From Pseudomonadota bacterium (GTDB lineage Bacteria > Pseudomonadota > Gammaproteobacteria > Xanthomonadales > Xanthomonadaceae): a stretch of DNA of 11,814 nucleotides. Positions 5,505 through 11,814 of this stretch are shown here, piece after piece. A model generated the notes under the pieces. The model saw only the letters and a program-made list of their open reading frames with translations, searched no databases and had not been told where the DNA came from. The stretch covers positions 1 through 11,814 of the forward strand of contig JAHWKC010000048.1 in the NCBI GenBank assembly GCA_019348095.1, written 5' to 3'. Position 1 is the first letter of the stretch; every line of letters starts with the position of its first letter. A program made the translations under genes and the position numbers.

Positions 5505-6926
5505 ATGAAGAACACGATACGCGCGCAGCTTGGCCAGAGCGTCAACCTCACACCGCAGTTGCTGCAGTCCATCAGGCTGTTGCAGTTGACCGCGCCGCAG
5601 CTCGAGATGGAGCTGCGCGAGGCGCTTGAACGAAACCCCCTGCTCGAGCAAGCCGAACCCGAACCCGAGGACGAGGCGCTCGATACCACCACCGCCGACC
5701 ACGCCACGCTCGAAGCGGCGGCCTGGGACGAACTGCCCGAACCGGCCTATCTCTCCGCCGGCGCCGGCCCCGCTTCCGGCGATGACGACGCCACCGCGCG
5801 CATCGCCGCGGGCGAGTCCAGCGACCCACGCGTGCGCCTGCTGCAACAGCTCGCGCTGAAGTGGAACGAGCACGACCTTGCCGTCGCCAGCTGGTGGCTC
5901 GACCACAGCGACGACCGCGGCTATCTGGAAGCGCCGTTGCCGGAACTGATCACGCGCGGCGCGCACGCGTTGTCGCTCGACCCGCGGCAGCTCGAAGCGG
6001 TGCGCCAGCGCCTGCTGCACGGCGAGTGGCCCGGCATGGCCGCCGCGACCGCCGGCGAATGCCTGCTGGCGCAACTGCGCGCCGAGCGCCCGTGCGACCG
6101 GCACGACGCCGAAGTGCGCACGCTGGCCGAACGCATCCTCACCCGACACCTCGACCTGCTCGCAGCGCACGAGCACGCCCGCCTCGCCGCTGCCCTGGGC
6201 AGCGACCAATCCCTGGTCGAACGCGCGGTTGCCCTGATCCTGGGATTGCGTCCCTCCGCGATCGAGGAGCCGCGCGAGCCGGTCGATGCACATGTCGTAC
6301 CCGACGTGGTGGTGCGCTTTCTCGGCGGCGCATGGCGCGTCACGCTTAATGGCCGCACCGCACCACGCCTGCGCATCGCGCCGCATTGCGAGCACGCGCT
6401 GTCAGGCAGTGGCGGCGAGCACGGCGTGCTGCGCGGCCTGCTCGACGAGGCGCGCTGGCTGGTCCGCGGCATCGCGATGCGCAACGACACCTTGCTGCGC
6501 ACCGCGCAGGTGCTGGTCGAACGCCAGCAGGGATTCCTGGAGCGAGGCGATGAGGCGATCGCGCCACTGACCCTGCGCGAGGTCGCCGACGCGATCGGCA
6601 TGCACGAGTCCACCGTCTCGCGCATCACCAGCGGCAAGTACATGCAGACTCCGCGTGGCACCTTCGAGCTCAAGCGCCTGTTCGCGGTGCGGCTGGAAGG
6701 CGCGGCGGTGTCTGGCAGCGCGGTCAAAGCGATGGTCAAGCGCCTGATCGATGCCGAACCGGCGCACGCGCCGCTGGCCGACGACGTCATCGCCGGCCTG
6801 CTCGCGCGCCAGGGCGTGCGCATCGCACGCCGCACTGTTGCCAAATACCGCGATCAACTCGCCATCGGTCCCGCCCGCGCACGCCAGCGTGCGGCCTCGG
6901 CGCCCACCTACGCCGCGGCGGGCTAA
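5505..6926 (+). CDS. rpoN2: RNA polymerase sigma-54 factor RpoN2 (flagellar-cluster copy)
   Basis: Sigma-54 directs RNA polymerase to -24/-12 promoters and needs an AAA+ activator such as FleQ. The 473-residue protein has all expected parts. The Gln/Leu-rich region I begins LGQSVNLTPQLLQSIRLLQL (9-28) and is followed by ELREALERNPLLEQ. A short acidic linker (51-75) leads to the core-binding region. The helix-turn-helix with TLREVADAIGMHESTVSRITSGKY begins near residue 355. The RpoN box ARRTVAKYR is intact at 441-449. The ATG at 5505 is chosen because conserved region I starts there, with AAGGGG (5491-5496) at 8 bases; an in-frame GTG at 5460 would add 15 residues encoded by the hairpins. Xanthomonads carry two rpoN genes, and the copy in the flagellar cluster is called rpoN2. 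It is followed after 9 bases by vemR. The leader has its own sigma-54 promoter. Confidence 0.95.
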   Translation: MKNTIRAQLGQSVNLTPQLLQSIRLLQLTAPQLEMELREALERNPLLEQAEPEPEDEALDTTTADHATLEAAAWDELPEPAYLSAGAGPASGDDDATARIAAGESSDPRVRLLQQLALKWNEHDLAVASWWLDHSDDRGYLEAPLPELITRGAHALSLDPRQLEAVRQRLLHGEWPGMAAATAGECLLAQLRAERPCDRHDAEVRTLAERILTRHLDLLAAHEHARLAAALGSDQSLVERAVALILGLRPSAIEEPREPVDAHVVPDVVVRFLGGAWRVTLNGRTAPRLRIAPHCEHALSGSGGEHGVLRGLLDEARWLVRGIAMRNDTLLRTAQVLVERQQGFLERGDEAIAPLTLREVADAIGMHESTVSRITSGKYMQTPRGTFELKRLFAVRLEGAAVSGSAVKAMVKRLIDAEPAHAPLADDVIAGLLARQGVRIARRTVAKYRDQLAIGPARARQRAASAPTYAAAG

Positions 6927-6935
6927 GGAATCCCC

Positions 6936-7337
6936 ATGCACACGCTCAACATTCTGCTGGTCGACGACCACTCCGGTTTCATCAACGCCGCGATGCGGCA
7001 CCTGCGCAAGCTCGACTGGGTCAGCGTGGTCGGCTCGGCCTGCAACGGCATCGAGGCAATCGCCCAATGCGAGGCGCTGCGCCCCACGGTCGTGCTGATG
7101 GACCTGGCGATGCCGGAAATGGGTGGGCTGCAGGCGACGCGCCTGATCAAGGCGCAGGACAATCCGCCCTTCATCGTGATCGCCAGCCATTTCGATGATG
7201 CCGAGCACCGCGAGCATGCGATGCGCGCCGGCGCCGACGCCTTCGTCAGCAAACTGTCCTACATACACGACGTGATGGCGCTGCTGGAGCGCCTGGCGAC
7301 CGACGATGCCAACCAGACCGTGGGAGAGCCGGGATGA
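6936..7337 (+). CDS. vemR: Single-domain response regulator VemR
   Basis: This 133-residue CheY-like receiver has no output domain. The phosphorylation site is complete: acidic pair D10-D11 (LLVDDH), acceptor D56 in [14 protein letters not shown]84 at the Thr/Ser switch position (VIASHF), and K106 (FVSKLS). In Xanthomonas campestris the response regulator VemR lies between rpoN2 and fleQ and controls motility, exopolysaccharide and virulence; as I recall, D11 and D56 are its key residues, and both are present here. The gene order and residue numbering therefore support the name. The sequence resembles receivers of NarL-type regulators that have lost the DNA-binding part. The start ATG follows the rpoN2 stop by 9 bases, with AAGGAA overlapping that stop. 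The last bases overlap the fleQ start as ATGA. The cognate kinase is not in the window. Confidence 0.88.
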   Translation: MHTLNILLVDDHSGFINAAMRHLRKLDWVSVVGSACNGIEAIAQCEALRPTVVLMDLAMPEMGGLQATRLIKAQDNPPFIVIASHFDDAEHREHAMRAGADAFVSKLSYIHDVMALLERLATDDANQTVGEPG

Positions 7338-8779
7338 GCGAGTCACGCATCCTGTTACTGGACCAGGACATGGACCGCGCCGAGCGCGTGGCCACGCTGC
7401 TGGAGTTCATGGACTTCACCCCGCGCATCGTCACCGACGCCGCCGATGTCGACCTCTCCCGCGCGCGCGCCAGCGACTGGGTCGCTGTGGTGATCGGCGA
7501 CACCGGTGAAGCCGGTTCCGACCAGCAGCGCGCGTGGTCGGGGTTTGTCGACTGGCTCGGCCGGCAGCCGCTGCACCCACCCCTGCTGACCCTGCCCGGC
7601 TCGTCGGCCGATGCGGGATGGCGCCAGCAGCTGCATCCCGAATCCATCTGGCCGCTGGACTACCCGATCCGCCGTACCCAGCTGCAGGAAGCGCTGCGCC
7701 GCGCCAGCCTCAAGCGCATTGACGAGGACGAGCGCCGCGGCGAACAGTCCGGCGGCGGCCCCACCGGCCGCAGCCCGGCGGTGTTGCAGCTGTCGCGCAT
7801 GATCGACCAGGTCGCGCCGTTCGATACCACCGTGCTGATCCTCGGCGAGTCCGGCACCGGCAAGGAGGTCGCCGCGCGCGCCGTGCACCAGCGCTCCAAG
7901 CGCGGCAACAAGCCGTTCGTCGCGATCAACTGCGGCGCGATCCCGCCGGACCTGCTGGAAAGCGAGCTGTTCGGCCATGAGAAGGGGGCGTTCACCGGTG
8001 CGCTGACGCAGCGCAAGGGTCGTTTCGAAATTGCCGAGGGCGGCACGCTGCTGCTCGACGAGATCGGCGACATGAGCCTGCCGATGCAGGTCAAGCTGCT
8101 GCGCGTACTGCAGGAGCGTACGTTCGAGCGCGTCGGCGGCAACCAGACCATGCAGTGCGACGTGCGGGTGATCGCCGCGACCCACCGCAACCTGGAGGCG
8201 CACATCGCCCAGGGCAAGTTCCGCGAGGACCTGTTCTACCGGCTCAACGTGTTTCCGATCGAAATGCCGCCGCTGCGCCAACGCAGCGACGACCTGCCCG
8301 ACCTGATCGCGGCGATCACCAAACAACTCGCCGAGAGCGGCCGCGGACAGGTGGCGCTGACCGCCAATGCGGTGGCTGCGTTGAGTCACTACGCCTGGCC
8401 GGGCAACGTCCGCGAGCTCAGCAACCTGCTCGAACGCCTGGCGGTGCTGCACCCCTCAGGCAAGGTCGGCGTGACCGACCTGCCGTCGCGCTACCGCGCC
8501 GGCGCGCCGGAGCCGGACATCACGGAGTCGCCGGTCGATGCGGCCGCACCGGACCCGAACCAGCTCTCGCCCAACACCACCCTGCCCCCGGAGGGCATCG
8601 ACCTGCGCGGCCACATGGCCGAGATCGAGGTCGAACTGATCCGCGCCGCCCTGCAGCAGGCCGAAGGGGTGGTCGCACACGCCGCCCCGCTGCTGGGCCT
8701 GCGCCGCACCACCCTGGTGGAAAAGCTGCGCAAGTACGGCTTCGACCGCGACGGCGAAAAGGCGACGGCGGAAGCCTGA
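7334..8779 (+). CDS. fleQ: Sigma-54-dependent flagellar master regulator FleQ
   Basis: FleQ is the AAA+ enhancer-binding activator that opens sigma-54 promoters of early flagellar genes. The 481-residue protein has an N-terminal FleQ pseudo-receiver (1-125) lacking the usual phospho-aspartate pocket, a linker, and an AAA+ domain with Walker A GESGTGKE (171-178), the sigma-54-contacting GAFTGA loop (218-223), Walker B LLLDEIGD (239-246) and WPGNVREL (355-362). A long Pro/Asp-rich linker (390-420) leads to a Fis-type helix-turn-helix (about 445-467). All ATPase motifs are intact, so it should be active. The segment before Walker A that reads LFRS in Pseudomonas FleQ and contacts c-di-GMP is SGGG here (139-142). 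The start overlaps vemR as ATGA, with GGGAG 7 bases upstream. It ends the rpoN2-vemR-fleQ operon and should act on the fliE promoter downstream. Confidence 0.95.
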   Translation: MSESRILLLDQDMDRAERVATLLEFMDFTPRIVTDAADVDLSRARASDWVAVVIGDTGEAGSDQQRAWSGFVDWLGRQPLHPPLLTLPGSSADAGWRQQLHPESIWPLDYPIRRTQLQEALRRASLKRIDEDERRGEQSGGGPTGRSPAVLQLSRMIDQVAPFDTTVLILGESGTGKEVAARAVHQRSKRGNKPFVAINCGAIPPDLLESELFGHEKGAFTGALTQRKGRFEIAEGGTLLLDEIGDMSLPMQVKLLRVLQERTFERVGGNQTMQCDVRVIAATHRNLEAHIAQGKFREDLFYRLNVFPIEMPPLRQRSDDLPDLIAAITKQLAESGRGQVALTANAVAALSHYAWPGNVRELSNLLERLAVLHPSGKVGVTDLPSRYRAGAPEPDITESPVDAAAPDPNQLSPNTTLPPEGIDLRGHMAEIEVELIRAALQQAEGVVAHAAPLLGLRRTTLVEKLRKYGFDRDGEKATAEA

Positions 8780-8796
8780 GGTTGCAGGCCCTGCCC

Positions 8797-8834
8797 GCGA
8801 CCGCGCCACGCCACCCGAACGCCTGCGCGGTCGC
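8797..8834 (+). terminator. Probable terminator hairpin after fleQ
   Basis: Ten-base perfect arms GCGACCGCGC (8797-8806) and GCGCGGTCGC (8825-8834) enclose an 18-base loop, 18 bases after the fleQ stop. No T-tract follows. Together with the GTAG element at 8856 it separates the regulatory operon from fliE. Confidence 0.5.
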
Positions 8835-8855
8835 CCCGGAAAACACGCGCAATCC

Positions 8856-8925
8856 GTAGAGCCGAGCTTGCTCGGCTGTGCACCGTCGGCTCGCCGCGTG
8901 ATCAGCGGAGCAAGCTCCGCTCTAC
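8856..8925. repeat. GTAG-type REPIN, second sequence subfamily
   Basis: GTAG at 8856-8859 and CTAC at 8922-8925 bound two hairpin units in inverted orientation. The left stem is AGCCGAGC-TT-GCTCGGCT (8860-8877) and the right stem is AGCGGAGC-AA-GCTCCGCT (8904-8921). Read on the same strand, the two units differ at one base pair, changed on both sides of the stem. The TT-loop, GAGC-rich unit differs from the CATG-centred units at 812 and 5095, so it is a separate subfamily. It resembles SMAG elements of Stenotrophomonas. Confidence 0.82.
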
Positions 8926-9006
8926 GTTCAACCCCGGCCGAGCGAATGCAGCACCGCGACGCGGCGCACTCTTGACACCGGCCGCGTCGGAATCCCGGCA
9001 GATCTC

Positions 9007-9022
9007 TGGCACGCGCCTTGCC
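9007..9022 (+). promoter_or_regulatory. Sigma-54 promoter of fliE operon
   Basis: TGGCAC (9007-9012), GCGCC, TTGCC (9018-9022) is an almost perfect -24/-12 sigma-54 promoter, with GG and GC exactly 10 bases apart. Transcription would start near 9033, only about 23 bases before the fliE ATG. RpoN2 with FleQ, encoded just upstream, are the obvious partners. Confidence 0.9.
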
Positions 9023-9055
9023 TAGTCAGGGCAGACACGTCCCGCAGGGCCGCCC

Positions 9056-9436
9056 ATGACCGACGCGATTTCATCGATCCTCTCGCAGATCCGCGCCCAC
9101 CAGACGCAGGCCTCGCGCATGAGCGACGCCGCCGCGGGCAATGCGATCAGCCCCAATGCGCTCAATCCCAGCGGCGCACTCCCAGGCGCGGACAAGACCC
9201 AGAGCACCGGCGCGGCCGGATTTTCCGAAACGCTGTCCAACGCCCTCGACAGCGTCAGCCGTACCCAGCAGAAATCCGGCGAGCTGCAACAGGCGTTCGA
9301 GCTTGGCGACCCGCGGGCCGACCTGGCGCGGGTGATGGTCGCCATGCAGGAATCACAGGTCGCGTTCCGCGCCACCGTGGAGGTCCGCAACCGGCTGGTC
9401 CAGGCCTATCAGGACGTCATGAACATGCCGATTTAA
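9056..9436 (+). CDS. fliE: Flagellar hook-basal body complex protein FliE
   Basis: FliE is the small protein that joins the MS ring (FliF) to the proximal rod and is the first substrate of flagellar export. The 126-residue length is slightly above the common 100-110, the extra being an Ala/Ser/Pro-rich stretch (about 22-50). The family core is clear: GFSETLSNALDSVSRTQQKSGELQQAFELGDPRADLARVMVAMQESQVAFRATVEVRNRLVQAYQDVMNMPI, with the conserved GD near the middle and the M-x-M-P-I ending. The ATG at 9056 has a weak AGGG (9046-9049) 6 bases upstream. It is the first gene behind the sigma-54 promoter at 9007 and precedes fliF, with an unusually long 214-base spacer. Confidence 0.96.
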   Translation: MTDAISSILSQIRAHQTQASRMSDAAAGNAISPNALNPSGALPGADKTQSTGAAGFSETLSNALDSVSRTQQKSGELQQAFELGDPRADLARVMVAMQESQVAFRATVEVRNRLVQAYQDVMNMPI

Positions 9437-9471
9437 CGCCGGGACCGGCAAAGCGTAGGAGCAGAAACGAG

Positions 9472-9654
9472 ATGCGCAAGATCAAACTGGAAAGGCATCA
9501 CGTCACCCATCGGCAGGACGGTTCCGGCGCTCCCGGCCTTTGCTTGTCCGGGTCCCGGGTCCCGGGTCCCCGGTCCCGCTCCACCGCTTCTGCAGTCTCC
9601 ATTGCGCCCACCACTTCCCGCAGCGCATCACCCGCCAGCAGAGCCGATCCATGA
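9472..9654 (+). CDS. Possible 60-residue leader ORF coupled to fliF
   Basis: An open frame starts at ATG 9472, with AGGAG (9457-9461) 10 bases upstream, a better ribosome binding site than fliF has. It ends in a TGA at 9652-9654 that overlaps the fliF ATG (9651) as ATGA, the same junction used by fliS/FliT-like, FliT-like/PilZ and vemR/fleQ. The N terminus is basic (MRKIKLERHHVTHRQ); the remainder is Ser/Pro/Gly-rich and partly encoded by the 7-bp tandem repeat at 9550. No family resemblance is seen. It could be a true leader peptide, a coupling device, or chance in GC-rich DNA; GTAGGAGC at 9455 could also be a REP remnant rather than a ribosome site. Confidence 0.3.
   Translation: MRKIKLERHHVTHRQDGSGAPGLCLSGSRVPGPRSRSTASAVSIAPTTSRSASPASRADP
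9550..9577. repeat. 7-bp tandem repeat (GGGTCCC, 3 perfect + 1 degenerate copy)
   Basis: Three perfect GGGTCCC units (9550-9570) are followed by CGGTCCC (9571-9577). The array lies in the fliE-fliF spacer and inside the possible leader ORF at 9472. Unit length is not a multiple of 3, so gain or loss of a copy would shift that frame. Confidence 0.85.
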
Positions 9655-11309
9655 GCGTCATCACCCTTCCCAAGAACACCGCCAGCAACCTGCGCGACCT
9701 CGGCCGCCTGCAGGACATACCGGCGGTGCGCCAGCTCGGCGTGTTCGCGATCGCCGCGGCGGCGATCGCACTGGGGCTGTGGCTGTTCTTCTGGACCCAG
9801 CGCCCGGACTTCGTGCCGGTCTATGCCGGACTCGACGCGCGCTCCACCAGCGAGGCCTCCGACCTGCTGCGCGGTGCCAACATCCCGTTCCGCATCGACT
9901 CCGGCAGCGGCGCGCTGTCGGTCCCGGCCGACCAGGCCGGACAGGCCAAGCTCGCCCTGGCCGCGGCCGGACTGCCGGCCAGCACCCAGATGGGTTTCGA
10001 GGCGATGCAGCAGGACCAGGGCTTCGGCACCAGCCAGTTCATCGAGAACGCGCGCTACCAGCACGCGCTGGAGAACGAGCTGGCCCGCACCATCGCCAAC
10101 CTGCGCCCGGTGCGCGAGGCGCGGGTGCACCTGGCGCTGCCCAAGCCCAGCGCATTCACCCGGCAGAAGGAACCGGCCAGCGCGTCGGTGGTGCTGCAGT
10201 TGCGCAGCGGCAGCGCACTGGAACAGGGCCAGGTCGACGCGATCGTGCACCTGGTCGCCTCCAGCATCCCGCTGCTGCCGCCCGAACACGTCACCGTGGT
10301 CGACCAGTCCGGCCGCATGCTGTCCAATCCAGACCCCGACAGCGATGCCGCGGTCGGCGCCAAGCGCTTCGAGCAGCAGAGTCGCCAGGAAGCCTCCTAC
10401 GTCAGCCGCATCCAGCAGCTGCTGGAGCCGATGACTGGCCCCGGCCGGGTCAGCGCCCAGGTCAGCGTCGACATGGATTTCGCCCAGACCGAGCAGGCGC
10501 GCGAGGTCTACGGCCCCGAAGCGGCGATGATCCGCAGCGAGCAGATTTCCGAATCGGGCAACCTGGACGCCGCGCAACTGGCGCAACCGGCGCAGGGTGT
10601 GCCCGGCAGTGCCAGCAACATGCCCGACGCGGCCGCGCCCGGCACCGAGGCTGCCGCCGAGGCGCCGCCGGCTGCCGCGCCGGCCGGCCCGAGTGCACGC
10701 ACCGCGGTGCGCAATTACGAGCTCGACCGCACCCTGACCCATACCCGCCAGGCGCCGGGCCGCATCACCCGGGTAACCGCGGCGGTGCTGGTCGACAACC
10801 TGCCGCAGACCGAGGGCGAAACGGTCACCTACCGGCCGCTCACCGAGGACGAGCTGGCCCGTATCCAGACGCTCGTGCAGCAGGCGATCGGCTTCGACCA
10901 GGAACGCGGCGACATGGTCTCGGTGGTCAACGCGCCGTTCGCGCGCGGCACCGCGATCGATACGCCGGAGGCCCTGCCGTTCTGGCAGCACCCGCGCGCG
11001 CAGGAGCTTCTGCGCATCGCGCTCGGCGGTATCGCCGTGCTGCTGCTGATCTTCACAGTACTGCGGCCGGCGTTCCGCCAGCTGTTGGCGCCGCCCAAGC
11101 CGCAGACTGCGGTCGCCACCGTGGTCGAGGACGAGGAGGACGACGTCCCGGTCGCCCTGTCCTCGCCCAAGCCGCGCCCCAAGCCCGCGGTGACCGCGCA
11201 GGCGGCGCTGGATTTCGACGAGAAGCTGCAGGTCGCCAAGACTGCGGTCAACAACGACGCCAAGCGCGTCGCCAACGTGGTGCGCAACTGGGTCGAAGCC
11301 GATGGCTGA
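9651..11309 (+). CDS. fliF: Flagellar MS-ring protein FliF
   Basis: FliF forms the MS ring in the inner membrane, the base on which the motor and export gate are built. The 552-residue product is of normal length. It has an N-terminal membrane helix (about 31-48, VFAIAAAAIALGLWLFFW), the periplasmic ring-building region starting DFVPVYAGLDARS with GMFEAMQ-like sequence GFEAMQQDQGFGTSQFIENARYQ, a Pro/Ala-rich insertion (about 320-352), the second membrane helix (about 453-475), and a cytoplasmic tail whose last 30 residues (DEKLQVAKTAVNNDAKRVANVVRNWV) are the FliG-binding segment. The ATG at 9651 begins a typical N terminus. The Shine-Dalgarno match there is poor, so initiation may depend on coupling to the preceding leader ORF. 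A TTG at 9540 would add 37 low-complexity residues and is rejected. The 3' end overlaps fliG by 8 bases. Confidence 0.96.
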   Translation: MSVITLPKNTASNLRDLGRLQDIPAVRQLGVFAIAAAAIALGLWLFFWTQRPDFVPVYAGLDARSTSEASDLLRGANIPFRIDSGSGALSVPADQAGQAKLALAAAGLPASTQMGFEAMQQDQGFGTSQFIENARYQHALENELARTIANLRPVREARVHLALPKPSAFTRQKEPASASVVLQLRSGSALEQGQVDAIVHLVASSIPLLPPEHVTVVDQSGRMLSNPDPDSDAAVGAKRFEQQSRQEASYVSRIQQLLEPMTGPGRVSAQVSVDMDFAQTEQAREVYGPEAAMIRSEQISESGNLDAAQLAQPAQGVPGSASNMPDAAAPGTEAAAEAPPAAAPAGPSARTAVRNYELDRTLTHTRQAPGRITRVTAAVLVDNLPQTEGETVTYRPLTEDELARIQTLVQQAIGFDQERGDMVSVVNAPFARGTAIDTPEALPFWQHPRAQELLRIALGGIAVLLLIFTVLRPAFRQLLAPPKPQTAVATVVEDEEDDVPVALSSPKPRPKPAVTAQAALDFDEKLQVAKTAVNNDAKRVANVVRNWVEADG

Positions 11310-11814
11310 ACCAATCCCCCTGACCGGCGTGCAGCGCGCCGCGGTGGTGCTGCTGTCGCTGGGTGAGCAGCAGGCCGCCGAGGTACTCAAGCACATGGGT
11401 GCCAAGGACGTGCAGAAGCTCGGCCAGGCGATGGCCTCGGTCGGCGGCGTCTCGCGCGATACCGTCACCCAGGTGTTCGACGACTTCGTCGACGTGCTGG
11501 CCCAACCCAGCGCGCTGGGCTCCGGCGCCGACGAGTACATCCGCGCGGTGCTGACCCAGGCGCTCGGCGAGGAACGCGCGAGCAGCCTGATCGACCGCAT
11601 CCTGGCCGGCCGCAATACCTCCGGGCTGGACACGCTGAAGTGGATGGAGCCGCGCGCGGTGTCCGACCTCATCAAGGGCGAGCATCCGCAGATCATCGCG
11701 ATCCTGCTTTCGCACCTGGAGGCGCCCCAGTCCGCCGCGGTGCTGCGGTTCCTCGAACCGACGACGCGCGCCGAGGTGATGCTGCGCATCGCGACCCTGG
11801 ACGGCATTCCCCCG
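11302..11814 (+). CDS. fliG: Flagellar motor switch protein FliG (5' part, runs off window)
   Basis: FliG is the rotor protein that binds FliF, FliM and the stator and sets rotation direction. The first 171 residues are present of the usual about 330. The N-terminal domain starts MAEPIPLTGVQRAAVVLLSLGEQQAAEVLKHM, with the helices that pack on the FliF tail, and the middle domain begins with the EHPQ motif (127-130, GEHPQIIAILLSHL), which contacts FliM. The C-terminal torque-generating domain lies beyond the window. The ATG at 11302 overlaps the fliF stop (ATGGCTGA), so translation is probably coupled, which suits two proteins made in fixed ratio; its ribosome site lies inside fliF. Confidence 0.96.
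   Translation, partial: MAEPIPLTGVQRAAVVLLSLGEQQAAEVLKHMGAKDVQKLGQAMASVGGVSRDTVTQVFDDFVDVLAQPSALGSGADEYIRAVLTQALGEERASSLIDRILAGRNTSGLDTLKWMEPRAVSDLIKGEHPQIIAILLSHLEAPQSAAVLRFLEPTTRAEVMLRIATLDGIPP

Noticed and set aside
8972..9000. TTGACA resembling a sigma-70 -35 box before fliE
   Set aside because: No acceptable -10 hexamer at 16-18 bases; the sigma-54 promoter at 9007 explains transcription.
9455..9462. Lone GTAGGAGC resembling a fourth GTAG repeat unit
   Set aside because: No hairpin core and no CTAC partner within the spacer. It may be a remnant, or only a ribosome binding site.
9540..9650. TTG start giving a FliF with 37 extra residues
   Set aside because: No ribosome binding site; the extension is low complexity and unlike FliF N termini. 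The frame is mentioned only for the repeat hypothesis.
9602..11323. Plus-strand 573-codon frame overlapping fliF in another phase
   Set aside because: Composition is Gly/Ala/Arg/Pro only and fliF is unmistakable in its own frame. It matters only as the read-through frame if the 7-bp repeat loses a unit.
9498..11807. Very long open frame (769 codons) on the minus strand opposite fliF and fliG
   Set aside because: It is a product of GC-rich codons giving few stops on the opposite strand. The sequence is Arg/Gly/His-rich without domains and lies across two certain genes.

Overview
This GC-rich window is a contiguous piece of a polar-type flagellar gene cluster. Every recognisable gene reads on the + strand. 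The best guess for the source is a gammaproteobacterium of the Xanthomonadaceae/Lysobacteraceae (Lysobacter, Luteimonas, Pseudoxanthomonas or Xanthomonas type). The reasons are the gene order rpoN2 - single-domain receiver (VemR type) - fleQ, an atypical PilZ gene just upstream, and dispersed stem-loops with GTAG/CTAC ends like the REP/SMAG elements of this family. The genus cannot be fixed from the sequence alone.

Layout. (1) 1-796: 3' part of flgL (hook-filament junction), then a perfect 24-bp inverted repeat of the GTAG class. (2) 951-2243: a strong sigma-28 promoter, the flagellin gene fliC, and a GC-rich hairpin after it. (3) 2489-5089: fliD (cap), fliS (flagellin chaperone), a 93-residue FliT-like gene and an atypical PilZ gene. 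The last three are joined by ATGA overlaps and probably form one operon with fliD. (4) 5090-5504: a non-coding stretch with a second GTAG element, a candidate CRP/Clp site, a sigma-54 promoter and a hairpin-rich leader. (5) 5505-8779: rpoN2, vemR and fleQ, the regulatory operon. (6) 8780-9055: a hairpin, a third GTAG element and an excellent sigma-54 promoter. (7) 9056-11814: fliE, a 214-base spacer holding a 7-bp tandem repeat inside a possible leader ORF, fliF, and the 5' part of fliG.

How it works together. FleQ with RpoN2 should switch on the basal-body operon (fliE-fliF-fliG) through the sigma-54 promoter at 9007. The late filament gene fliC waits for sigma-28 (FliA, not in this window). 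FliD and FliS cap and chaperone the filament. VemR and the PilZ protein probably feed phosphorylation and second-messenger signals into this switch.

Most of the window is ordinary flagellar machinery. The points worth a second look are: a possible translationally coupled and repeat-controlled leader ORF before fliF; a sigma-54 promoter with a CRP/Clp-like site in front of the sigma-54 gene itself; loss of the c-di-GMP-contacting LFRS motif in FleQ; and GTAG hairpins that differ by compensatory base pairs.
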